A stretch of DNA of 6,350 nt from positions 1,993-8,342 of the forward strand of contig DNQL01000069.1 of assembly GCA_003500765.1 (NCBI GenBank). The letters are read 5' to 3'. The notes beneath the pieces were generated by a model. That model saw only the letters and a program-made list of their open reading frames with translations, ran no database searches and was not told where the DNA came from. This stretch comes from Elusimicrobiota bacterium (lineage in GTDB: Bacteria > Elusimicrobiota > Elusimicrobia > Elusimicrobiales > UBA9959). Shown piece after piece: positions 1-4,643 of the stretch (within the stretch, counting starts at the first letter, position 1; every line of letters starts with the position of its first letter). The position numbers were made by a program, and so were the translations under genes.

Positions 1-569
1 AGGCCGGCCTGCGCGAAATGAGCGGCAGGCTCAACCTGGTCTCTCCCTCCGACCTGGCCGCCATAGAAACGCGTCACATAACAGATTCACTGGCCGGCGC
101 CGCGCCGCTGCGCCGCCTCCTCCCCGGCGGGGGAACGGTTCTGGACGCCGGCTCGGGCGCGGGTTTCCCCGGCGTACCCCTGGCAATAGCCATGCCGGAA
201 ATGGACTTCACTTTCTGCGATTCCAGCCTGCGACGCTTCCAGTTCCTCACCTGGATAACCGCCAGGCTGGGCTTGCGCAACGCGCGCGCCCTTCACGCGC
301 GGCTGGGCCAGTGGAAAGGCCCTCTCTATTCCGCGGTTATCCAGCGGGCCATGGGACAACTTGAAAACATACTGCCCCAATGCTTAAATATAACGTCTCC
401 GGGGGGATATTTCCTGGCCTGGCAGACATCGGCGCAGGTCGAGGCTGACCGGCCGGCCGTATCCGCGGCCCTGGCCGCGGCCGGCGGAGAACTCAAGGAG
501 GACGCCCGCTATTCCCTCCCCGGGGAAAAAGAAGGGCGGCACATACTGGTCTTCGGCAGAAAAGGATAA
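1..569 (+). CDS. rsmG: 16S rRNA (guanine-N7) methyltransferase RsmG, 5'-truncated by the window edge
   Basis: RsmG (GidB) is a cytoplasmic SAM-dependent enzyme that methylates N7 of a guanine in the 530 loop of 16S rRNA (G527 in E. coli). The open frame runs in from the left edge; the first complete codon is at 3. An ATG at 18 is probably internal, because the residues around it (LREMSGRLNLVS) align with the conserved pre-domain segment of the family. About 30 N-terminal residues are therefore outside the window. Counting from that ATG, RHITDSL (19-25) matches the family RHxxDS motif. VLDAGSGAGFPGVPL (41-55) is the SAM-binding loop, and CDSS (67-70) is the next SAM-contacting strand. VIQRAMG (near 108) matches the conserved VxxRA segment. 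The C-terminus GRHILVFGRK fits the usual GxRHLVVxxK end. The next gene starts 10 bases after the stop, so the two are probably cotranscribed. Family assignment is firm. Confidence 0.93.
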   Translation, partial: AGLREMSGRLNLVSPSDLAAIETRHITDSLAGAAPLRRLLPGGGTVLDAGSGAGFPGVPLAIAMPEMDFTFCDSSLRRFQFLTWITARLGLRNARALHARLGQWKGPLYSAVIQRAMGQLENILPQCLNITSPGGYFLAWQTSAQVEADRPAVSAALAAAGGELKEDARYSLPGEKEGRHILVFGRKG

Positions 570-579
570 AGTCCCGCTT

Positions 580-1140
580 ATGCACATACTCAATCACTTT
601 TTCATCCCGTTCGCGCTGATACTCATCGGCTTCGCGATATTCTTCTCCGAGCCGGAGACGGCCGTCACCCGCTTCTCCTTCGCCGTCCTGCTGGCGGCCT
701 TCGCCCTCAATTTCTGGATAAACCGCAACACCTACCGCTTCGTGCGCTGGATACGCGCGCTGCGCGCGGCGACCGTCTGGGTCAACCTCCTGACCGCGGC
801 CGTCCTTTTCTACCTGCTGGGCGGCTACTGGGCTCCCATGTGGCTGCTCTTCACAATGCCCCCGGCGGCGGGAGGCATGTTCATGACCAGGGCCGGTACG
901 GCGCTTACCGCTTGCGCGGCCGCCGCTCTCATGCTGGGCATCTACCTCTTCCGGGGCGCGCGCTTCGCGCTTATAGCGGACCCGGAGATAACAACCTACG
1001 CCGACGCGCTGCGCCAGGTCCTGGCAACCGGGCAGGTCTGGGGACAGGCGGCCATACACGCCCTTTTCATAATCGTTTTCGCCCTCTTCGTGCAGGCGAT
1101 GTCGGAGATGGTGGTCAAGATGCGCGACTCGATGCGGTGA
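580..1140 (+). CDS. hypothetical polytopic membrane protein
   Basis: I do not recognise a family. The 186-residue product is strongly hydrophobic, with about six predicted membrane segments at roughly 7-22, 31-47, 64-82, 85-102, 106-124 and 156-174. A basic loop follows segment 2 (near 50-62, R/W-rich), and a more polar stretch lies at 125-152. The protein ends in a short charged helix (EMVVKMRDSMR). This layout resembles the membrane sensor half of some histidine kinases, but no kinase or other soluble domain follows, so I leave the function open. The ATG is 10 bases after the rsmG stop. A purine run AAGGA at 562-566 could be its ribosome binding site, but the 13-base gap is long. GC-rich third positions support it as a real gene. 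It is probably cotranscribed with rsmG and the downstream peptidase. Confidence 0.75.
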   Translation: MHILNHFFIPFALILIGFAIFFSEPETAVTRFSFAVLLAAFALNFWINRNTYRFVRWIRALRAATVWVNLLTAAVLFYLLGGYWAPMWLLFTMPPAAGGMFMTRAGTALTACAAAALMLGIYLFRGARFALIADPEITTYADALRQVLATGQVWGQAAIHALFIIVFALFVQAMSEMVVKMRDSMR

Positions 1141-1170
1141 TCGCCCCGGGCTGAGCGAGGGGCGCTACAA

Positions 1171-2274
1171 ATGGACATATTAGCGCGGTTAAGACTGCTC
1201 TTCTGGTCGCTGGTGCTCGTCATCTGGGGCCTGTTCATGTATCAGTACATGAACGAGGACATGTCGGCCCTGCCGCAGATACGCCTGGCCAAGAACCCGT
1301 TCAGCAAACCCTCCACTACTTATAAGATAGCCAGGCACACTTCGAAACCCGGGATCTATGTCCCGCCCTCCGCGCCGGCCATGAATACCGTAGAGCGCTC
1401 CACCCGGCCGGCCGCCGGCACGCAATCGCTGGTGGTGGGGAACCTGCCCTCCGCGCCCGACATGATACCGGGCCACGCCCAGGCGGAGAAGGTCGCCATA
1501 CACCAGGCCATAGCGGACGCGGAAAAAGCGTCCTACCCTCCGCTGCCCGCAGGCTTCGCCGCCGCCGAGACGCGGCATTTCGTGGTGTACGAGGAGGGGA
1601 CCGCGGTCTCCGAAGAACTCACCGCGCAGCTGGAGAACCTGCACGGCAATATCATGCTCGACCTGGTCGCCTTCTCGCCGTGGACCCGGGAGAAAAAAGT
1701 CTTCATATACTACTGCCGCGAGCAGGCCACCTATCAGCGCCTGACCGGGCGCCCGGCCTGGTCGGGGGGGGCGGCCAGCCTCAGCGAGCGCAAGATATAT
1801 CTTTACCACAGTTCCGAAGCTTTCGGCATACTCGCGCACGAGCTGACGCATATTTATTTCGACAGTTTCTTCCCGGCCGAGCGCCCCAGCCCGCTGTGGC
1901 TGAGCGAAGGCATCGCGACCTTCGTCCAGTCTGAGCGGGGCCTCTCCGCGCCGCGCTGGCTTTCGGAGAACCTCAGGATACTTTCCGCCGGCGGCGGATT
2001 CAAACTGGAGGACCTGGTCCGCATCGACGACATGTCGGACGCCGACGAGGACAGCGTGCGCCTCTGGTACGCGCAGTCATACAGCGTCACGCGTTTCCTG
2101 ATGCGCGCCAAGACCGGCGACGCTTTCTACATGTTCTGCCGCAACCTGCGCGACGGTCAGCCCGTCTCCCAGGCCATGTACCGCGCCTACGGAATGCCTT
2201 ACAACAGGATGTCCTCGCTCGAGTACGCCTGGCGCTACGACCTCAAGACGGGGAAGATCTCGGGCATACAGTAA
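1171..2274 (+). CDS. membrane-anchored zinc metallopeptidase, peptidase MA-like (gluzincin)
   Basis: The 367-residue protein has one N-terminal hydrophobic segment (about 8-24), most likely an uncleaved anchor. A low-complexity Pro/Ala/Ser-rich linker follows (about 45-125), then a globular domain. In that domain H223-E224-L-T-H227 is an HExxH zinc site, and E246 in WLSEGIATF, 19 residues after H227, is the likely third zinc ligand. This is the gluzincin pattern of the peptidase MA families. The tail also fits: YAQSYSVTRFLM near 309, then a GDAF...LRDGQPVSQAMYRAYGM stretch and a final AWR. The catalytic domain should lie outside the inner membrane; the substrate is unknown. GAGGGG at 1157-1162 is a plausible ribosome binding site 8 bases before the ATG, though local dyads (1142-1147 with 1159-1164) could mask it. 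The gene ends the left transcription unit, 26 bases before the terminator hairpin. Fold and metal site are well supported; the exact family is not. Confidence 0.82.
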   Translation: MDILARLRLLFWSLVLVIWGLFMYQYMNEDMSALPQIRLAKNPFSKPSTTYKIARHTSKPGIYVPPSAPAMNTVERSTRPAAGTQSLVVGNLPSAPDMIPGHAQAEKVAIHQAIADAEKASYPPLPAGFAAAETRHFVVYEEGTAVSEELTAQLENLHGNIMLDLVAFSPWTREKKVFIYYCREQATYQRLTGRPAWSGGAASLSERKIYLYHSSEAFGILAHELTHIYFDSFFPAERPSPLWLSEGIATFVQSERGLSAPRWLSENLRILSAGGGFKLEDLVRIDDMSDADEDSVRLWYAQSYSVTRFLMRAKTGDAFYMFCRNLRDGQPVSQAMYRAYGMPYNRMSSLEYAWRYDLKTGKISGIQ

Positions 2275-2288
2275 ACACCAATAGTCTT

Positions 2289-2302
2289 CCTTATATATAA
2301 GG
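2289..2302. repeat. perfect 14-bp palindrome next to the terminator
   Basis: CCTTATATATAAGG is its own reverse complement over all 14 positions. It starts 15 bases after the peptidase stop codon and shares its last two bases with the 5' arm of the terminator stem. It could be a protein-binding site, a small hairpin competing with the terminator, or chance in an AT-rich spacer. No function is established. Confidence 0.5.
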
Positions 2303-2338
2303 CCGCGGTTGATAAGTATCAATCGCGGCCTGTTTTTT
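2301..2338 (+). terminator. intrinsic (Rho-independent) terminator
   Basis: GGCCGCGGTTGAT (2301-2313) pairs with ATCAATCGCGGCC (2318-2330) as a 13-bp stem with one G-U pair and a 4-base loop (AAGT). TGTTTTTT follows at 2331-2338. It lies 26 bases after the peptidase stop and upstream of the mraZ promoter, so it separates the rsmG-side unit from the dcw cluster. There is no A-rich flank on the 5' side, so it probably works only on the + strand. Confidence 0.93.
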
Positions 2339-2364
2339 AAACATCCGGAAAACAACAAAAAACT

Positions 2365-2404
2365 ATTGTAAAACAATGCTTTTTATATGCCCCTATTGAC
2401 AATA
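2365..2404. promoter_or_regulatory. ATTGT/ACAAT dyads upstream of and over the -35 box (possible operator)
   Basis: ATTGT-AAA-ACAAT (2365-2377) and TATTG-A-CAATA (2394-2404) are perfect small inverted repeats with similar half-sites. The second overlaps the -35 hexamer TTGACA. A further single ATTGT sits in the promoter spacer at 2413-2417. A second regulator could bind here, but half-sites this short are expected by chance in AT-rich DNA. Treat as tentative. Confidence 0.25.
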
Positions 2405-2424
2405 ATAGGTTCATTGTCTATACT
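2396..2424 (+). promoter_or_regulatory. sigma70-type promoter of the dcw cluster (PmraZ)
   Basis: TTGACA (2396-2401) is a perfect -35 hexamer. After a 17-bp spacer comes TATACT (2419-2424), one mismatch from TATAAT. Transcription should start near 2430-2432, giving a leader of about 70 bases before mraZ. The flanks are AT-rich and an intrinsic terminator lies just upstream, as expected for an independent promoter. It is the best promoter in the window. Confidence 0.88.
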
Positions 2425-2430
2425 TTGGTT

Positions 2431-2470
2431 CCAGTGGTGGAAAGTGGTGTGAAGTGTTTTAATAGTGGGT
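2431..2470 (+). promoter_or_regulatory. MraZ-box direct repeats (autoregulatory operator)
   Basis: Four direct repeats centred on AGTG occur at 2433, 2443, 2453 and 2464. In context they read CCAGTGGTG, AAAGTGGTG, GAAGTGTTT and ATAGTGGGT. Spacing is 10, 10 and 11 bases, about one helical turn, so all face the same side of the DNA. Weaker copies continue the phase at 2474 (AAGGG) and 2484 (AGTAG). Known MraZ operators are roughly 10-bp-spaced direct repeats (TGGGN type in E. coli, AAAGTG type in Mollicutes) in front of mraZ. These start at the predicted transcription start and run into the leader, so bound MraZ would probably repress initiation. The operator role is inferred from position and pattern. 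Confidence 0.78.
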
Positions 2471-2500
2471 TAAAAGGGTTTACAGTAGAGCACGAAAAAA

Positions 2501-2950
2501 ATGGGCGCACTGTACGGAGAATACGACCACGCGATAGATCCGAAAAGCCGGATCTTCATTCCGTCCCGCTTCCGCCAGGAACTGCAGAAAGAAGACAAGT
2601 CCCATTTCATGCTCACCGTCGGATTCGACCGTTCCCTTAGCTTGTTCCTGCCCTCAAAATGGGATGAACTCATCTCCAACAACATGGAGATATTCAAGTA
2701 CGAGAACAAGGAAGAGGAACGGGCATTTAAGCGGTACTTCTTCGGCAACGCGGTGGACGCCGCGCTGGACGAGCAGGGCAGGATCCTGCTGCCGGCCAAG
2801 CTCAAGTCTTTCGCGGGCCTCAAGAAGCAGATAGTAATACGCGGCGTAGGCAACAAGGCGGAAATATGGGATGCGCAGTGCTGGCTGGAATACAAAAAAC
2901 TGAAGGTCGACCCCTCGCTGGAAAAATTCAGCAAGATCTTCGACTTATGA
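2501..2950 (+). CDS. mraZ: transcriptional regulator MraZ
   Basis: MraZ is a DNA-binding regulator of the dcw cluster with an AbrB-like double fold that forms ring-shaped oligomers. The 149-residue product is of normal length. It shows the two family DXXXR motifs, DPKSR (13-17) and DEQGR (90-94). Each is followed by a hydrophobic-Pro segment (IFIPSRFR and ILLPAKLK). The second half continues with IVIRGVGNKAEIWD, as in the family. The chosen ATG puts the usual short YGEYDHAID stretch before the first motif. There is no good Shine-Dalgarno sequence; AGAG at 2487-2490 is the only weak candidate. The gene is the first of the cluster, behind its own strong promoter and phased AGTG repeats that are its likely binding sites. 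Its stop overlaps the start of rsmH (ATGA), implying coupled translation. Confidence 0.96.
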   Translation: MGALYGEYDHAIDPKSRIFIPSRFRQELQKEDKSHFMLTVGFDRSLSLFLPSKWDELISNNMEIFKYENKEEERAFKRYFFGNAVDAALDEQGRILLPAKLKSFAGLKKQIVIRGVGNKAEIWDAQCWLEYKKLKVDPSLEKFSKIFDL

Positions 2951-3846
2951 GCGAGTGCTACGGGCACGAACCCGTCATGGCCGCCCAGACGGCCGACCTC
3001 ATGGTCACGGATAAGGACGGGGTGTACCTCGACGCGACCCTCGGCATGGGGGGACACGCCCGCGCCGTCCTGGAGCGCCTGGGCCCCAAGGGGCGCCTGG
3101 TGGGCCTGGACTGGGACCCGGAGATGGCCGCGTACGCGCGCCGCAACCTGGCCGATTTCGGCTCCCGCGTGACCGTCATCGAATCCAATTTCGCCAACCT
3201 GGACGAGGCCCTCCGCCGCGAGGGAATAGAGTCCGTCTCTGGCGCCCTGTTCGACCTGGGCGTATCCTCGCTCCATTTCGACAAGCCCTCGCGCGGCTTC
3301 AGCATACGCAACGACGGCCCGCTGGACATGCGCATCAATCCCTCCAACCCGCTTACGGCGGCGGCGATAATCAACCAGTGGCCGTACGAGCAGATAGAAC
3401 ACCTGATACGCGTGGTAGGAGAGCGCTGGTCGACCCGGATCAGCCGCGCCATAATCCAGAAGCGGGAAAAGAAGCCGATAGAGACCACCGGCGAACTGGC
3501 CCGCATAATCGAGAACGCCGTGCCCGTGCGCGGCCTCAAGACGCACCCGGCGACCAGGACCTTCCTGGCGGTGCGCGTCGCCGTCAACTACGAGTTCGAC
3601 AACCTGACCCGAGGCATGCAGAAGGTCGCCTCCTTCGTAAAGCCCGGGGGCAGGATGGGCGTAATCACTTTCCACTCCCTTGAAGACCGCATCGTAAAAG
3701 AGACCTTCCGGCTGAAGATCAAGCTGGGGGACTGGAACCCGGTAACGCGCAAGCCCGCCGTGCCCTCCGACGAGGAGACCGCGGCGAACAGGCGCGCCCG
3801 GAGCGCGAAGCTGAGGGTGATAGAAAAAGTCCAGGAGGGAAAATGA
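2947..3846 (+). CDS. rsmH: 16S rRNA (cytosine-N4) methyltransferase RsmH (MraW)
   Basis: RsmH methylates N4 of the P-site cytosine in 16S rRNA (C1402 in E. coli) using SAM. The 299-residue product covers the whole family. It has the N-terminal GHEPVM (6-11) and the SAM-binding motif DATLGMGGHA (29-38). Next come FDLGVSSLHFD, the RGFSIRNDGPLDMRI signature, HPATRTFLAVRVAVN, GVITFHSLEDRIVK and the C-terminal NRRARSAKLRVIEK. I chose the ATG at 2947, which overlaps the mraZ stop as ATGA and places GHEPVM at the usual position. The frame is open back to 2866, but that adds 27 residues without family similarity inside mraZ. No Shine-Dalgarno is visible, so translation is probably coupled to mraZ. 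The stop again overlaps the next start (ATGA at 3843-3846). Confidence 0.97.
   Translation: MSECYGHEPVMAAQTADLMVTDKDGVYLDATLGMGGHARAVLERLGPKGRLVGLDWDPEMAAYARRNLADFGSRVTVIESNFANLDEALRREGIESVSGALFDLGVSSLHFDKPSRGFSIRNDGPLDMRINPSNPLTAAAIINQWPYEQIEHLIRVVGERWSTRISRAIIQKREKKPIETTGELARIIENAVPVRGLKTHPATRTFLAVRVAVNYEFDNLTRGMQKVASFVKPGGRMGVITFHSLEDRIVKETFRLKIKLGDWNPVTRKPAVPSDEETAANRRARSAKLRVIEKVQEGK
3833..3838 (+). promoter_or_regulatory. strong ribosome binding site of the 55-aa gene
   Basis: AGGAGG is a full Shine-Dalgarno match four bases before the ATG at 3843, inside the last codons of rsmH. It is the strongest ribosome binding site in the window and a main reason to accept the small gene downstream. 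Confidence 0.8.
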
Positions 3847-4010
3847 ACCCCAAGAACATGTTCAGGGCCGGAAGAAAACTCAACCGCCTGCTTACGGGCA
3901 AGGGCCGCGGGCCCGCTCTGCCGGAGCTGGGCCAGCTGGAGCCGACCAAGATATTCTACCTCTGGGAAAAGCACTCGCTTCGCCGCATAGAGCTTTTCAG
4001 CATGGAGTAA
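3843..4010 (+). CDS. 55-aa small protein of unknown function between rsmH and ftsL
   Basis: This 55-codon frame fills the gap between rsmH and ftsL. Its ATG overlaps the rsmH stop (ATGA) and follows AGGAGG by four bases. Its stop is six bases before the ftsL ATG. About 45 of 55 codons end in G or C, like the flanking genes, so it is very likely translated. The N-terminal half is basic (MNPKNMFRAGRKLNRLLTGK, 1-20), a Gly/Pro/Leu stretch follows (21-33), and the C-terminal part (IFYLWEKHSLRRIELFSME, 37-55) is amphipathic. No membrane segment or signal peptide is visible, and I recognise no family. Position alone suggests a role linked to FtsL or division, which is inference. The canonical dcw order has no gene here. 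Confidence 0.8.
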   Translation: MNPKNMFRAGRKLNRLLTGKGRGPALPELGQLEPTKIFYLWEKHSLRRIELFSME

Positions 4011-4016
4011 CCGGCG

Positions 4017-4355
4017 ATGCAGAGGCGCGCGAGAAATTCGGCATTGAAGGTCCTGCTGGGGGTAAGCGCCCTGTGCTTCCTCTACGCCTGGCAGGGCGTC
4101 GAGGCCACGCGCACCGGTTACGAGATAGAGAAGCTGCGCAGGGAAATGCGGGACATCGAGCACTCCAACGACTACCTGCGCAAGGACATAAGCATCGCGC
4201 TCTCGCCGGCCTCCCTGGAGGCGAAAGCGCAGAAGCTCGGCATGGCCTACCCGGAGCCCGACCGCGTCGTGCAGCTCGGCCCGCAGCGGGGCGAGACCGG
4301 CCAGTCTTTCTGGCTGGCGCGATTCTTCAAGCGGGGGAACGGGAGGTCCATGTAA
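4017..4355 (+). CDS. ftsL: cell division protein FtsL (FtsL/DivIC-type septal protein)
   Basis: The 112-residue bitopic protein has a short basic cytoplasmic end (MQRRAR), one membrane segment (about 9-25) and then a periplasmic coiled coil (about 34-62, YEIEKLRREMRDIEHSNDYL). The typical FtsL/DivIC tail follows: LSPASLEAKAQKLGMAYPEP then DRVVQL, ending near residue 83. A basic extension makes up the last 25 residues. In other bacteria FtsL forms a complex with FtsB and FtsQ that activates FtsW-FtsI septal synthesis. Sequence alone cannot separate FtsL from FtsB/DivIC, but its place between rsmH and ftsI is that of ftsL. The ribosome binding site is probably GGAG at 4004-4007, nine bases before the ATG and inside the last codons of the 55-aa gene, so the two are closely linked. 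Confidence 0.88.
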   Translation: MQRRARNSALKVLLGVSALCFLYAWQGVEATRTGYEIEKLRREMRDIEHSNDYLRKDISIALSPASLEAKAQKLGMAYPEPDRVVQLGPQRGETGQSFWLARFFKRGNGRSM

Positions 4356-4370
4356 GGGCTCTCTCCGGCC

Positions 4371-4387
4371 GTCCGCCGCCGGCGGAC
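4371..4387 (+). promoter_or_regulatory. GC-rich hairpin between ftsL and the ftsI region
   Basis: GTCCGCC (4371-4377) and GGCGGAC (4381-4387) form a perfect 7-bp stem with a 3-base loop. No T-run follows, so it is not an intrinsic terminator. It stands three bases before the ribosome binding site GGAG (4391-4394), where it could modulate initiation at 4404 or slow mRNA decay. Function is inferred only. Confidence 0.4.
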
Positions 4388-4403
4388 AAAGGAGCAGTAC
4401 CGC

Positions 4404-4643
4404 ATGCCCCTGACCCCCGGGTTCAAAGAGAAACTGGCCGCTACGGCCTTCGGCGGCGGCGCCTTCAGCCGCGCTTTTGACAGACATGAGCGTTCCCACA
4501 CTCAGGCAGCGCATAAAATTCTGCGCGATAATATGTTCGGTGGCCCCGGCCATCGTATTTCTGCGTTTGTTCTACCTGCAGACGATAAAGCACGAAAATC
4601 TTTCGCGGACTGCCTCAAAGTCGTTCGACCGTCTCGTTTCTGA
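4404..4643 (+). CDS. uncertain 79-codon ORF overlapping the start of ftsI (leader ORF, small gene or frame-shifted N-terminus)
   Basis: The ATG at 4404 has a good ribosome binding site (GGAG 4391-4394, nine bases away), better than the one for ftsI. By hand count, 20 of its first 25 codons (4404-4478) end in G or C, as in real genes here. From 4479 to the stop only about 23 of 54 do, and this part overlaps ftsI in another frame. The coding signal therefore switches frame close to the ftsI start. It may be a translated leader whose ribosomes feed ftsI, a real overlapping small gene, or the true N-terminus of FtsI separated by a one-base indel or a +1 frameshift near TTTT at 4475-4478. The protein (MPLTPGFKEKLAATAFGGGA...) resembles nothing I know. 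The second half is probably not functional coding sequence. Confidence 0.35.
   Translation: MPLTPGFKEKLAATAFGGGAFSRAFDRHERSHTQAAHKILRDNMFGGPGHRISAFVLPADDKARKSFADCLKVVRPSRF

Noticed and set aside
18..20. ATG at 18 as the start of rsmG
   Set aside because: The frame is open to the left edge and residues before and after this ATG match the internal pre-domain segment of RsmG; the family is about 30 residues longer at its N-terminus.
1142..1164. CGCCCC...GGGGCG dyad between the membrane protein and the peptidase gene as a terminator
   Set aside because: The stem is only 6 bp with an 11-base loop and no T-run follows; at most it affects the peptidase ribosome binding site.
2425..2640. 71-codon + strand frame running through the mraZ leader into mraZ
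   Set aside because: It lies in another frame across the AGTG operator repeats and the first third of mraZ, has no ATG start at its beginning and no ribosome binding site, and its product looks like an out-of-frame translation.
2866..2946. Upstream extension of rsmH by 27 codons
   Set aside because: It overlaps the 3' end of mraZ and adds no family residues; the ATG at 2947 with the ATGA overlap places the conserved GHEPVM at the normal N-terminal position.
2470..3675. Long minus-strand open frame opposite mraZ and rsmH (about 400 codons), and a similar one at 3588-4553
   Set aside because: Shadow of GC-rich coding on the + strand; stop codons are rare on the opposite strand in such DNA. 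The products have no recognisable domain and would run antisense through well-supported genes and the promoter region.
4477..4482. TTGACA as the -35 of an internal ftsI promoter
   Set aside because: No -10-like hexamer lies 16-18 bases downstream (ACTCAG at the ideal place); the TAAAAT and GATAAT further on are too far away.
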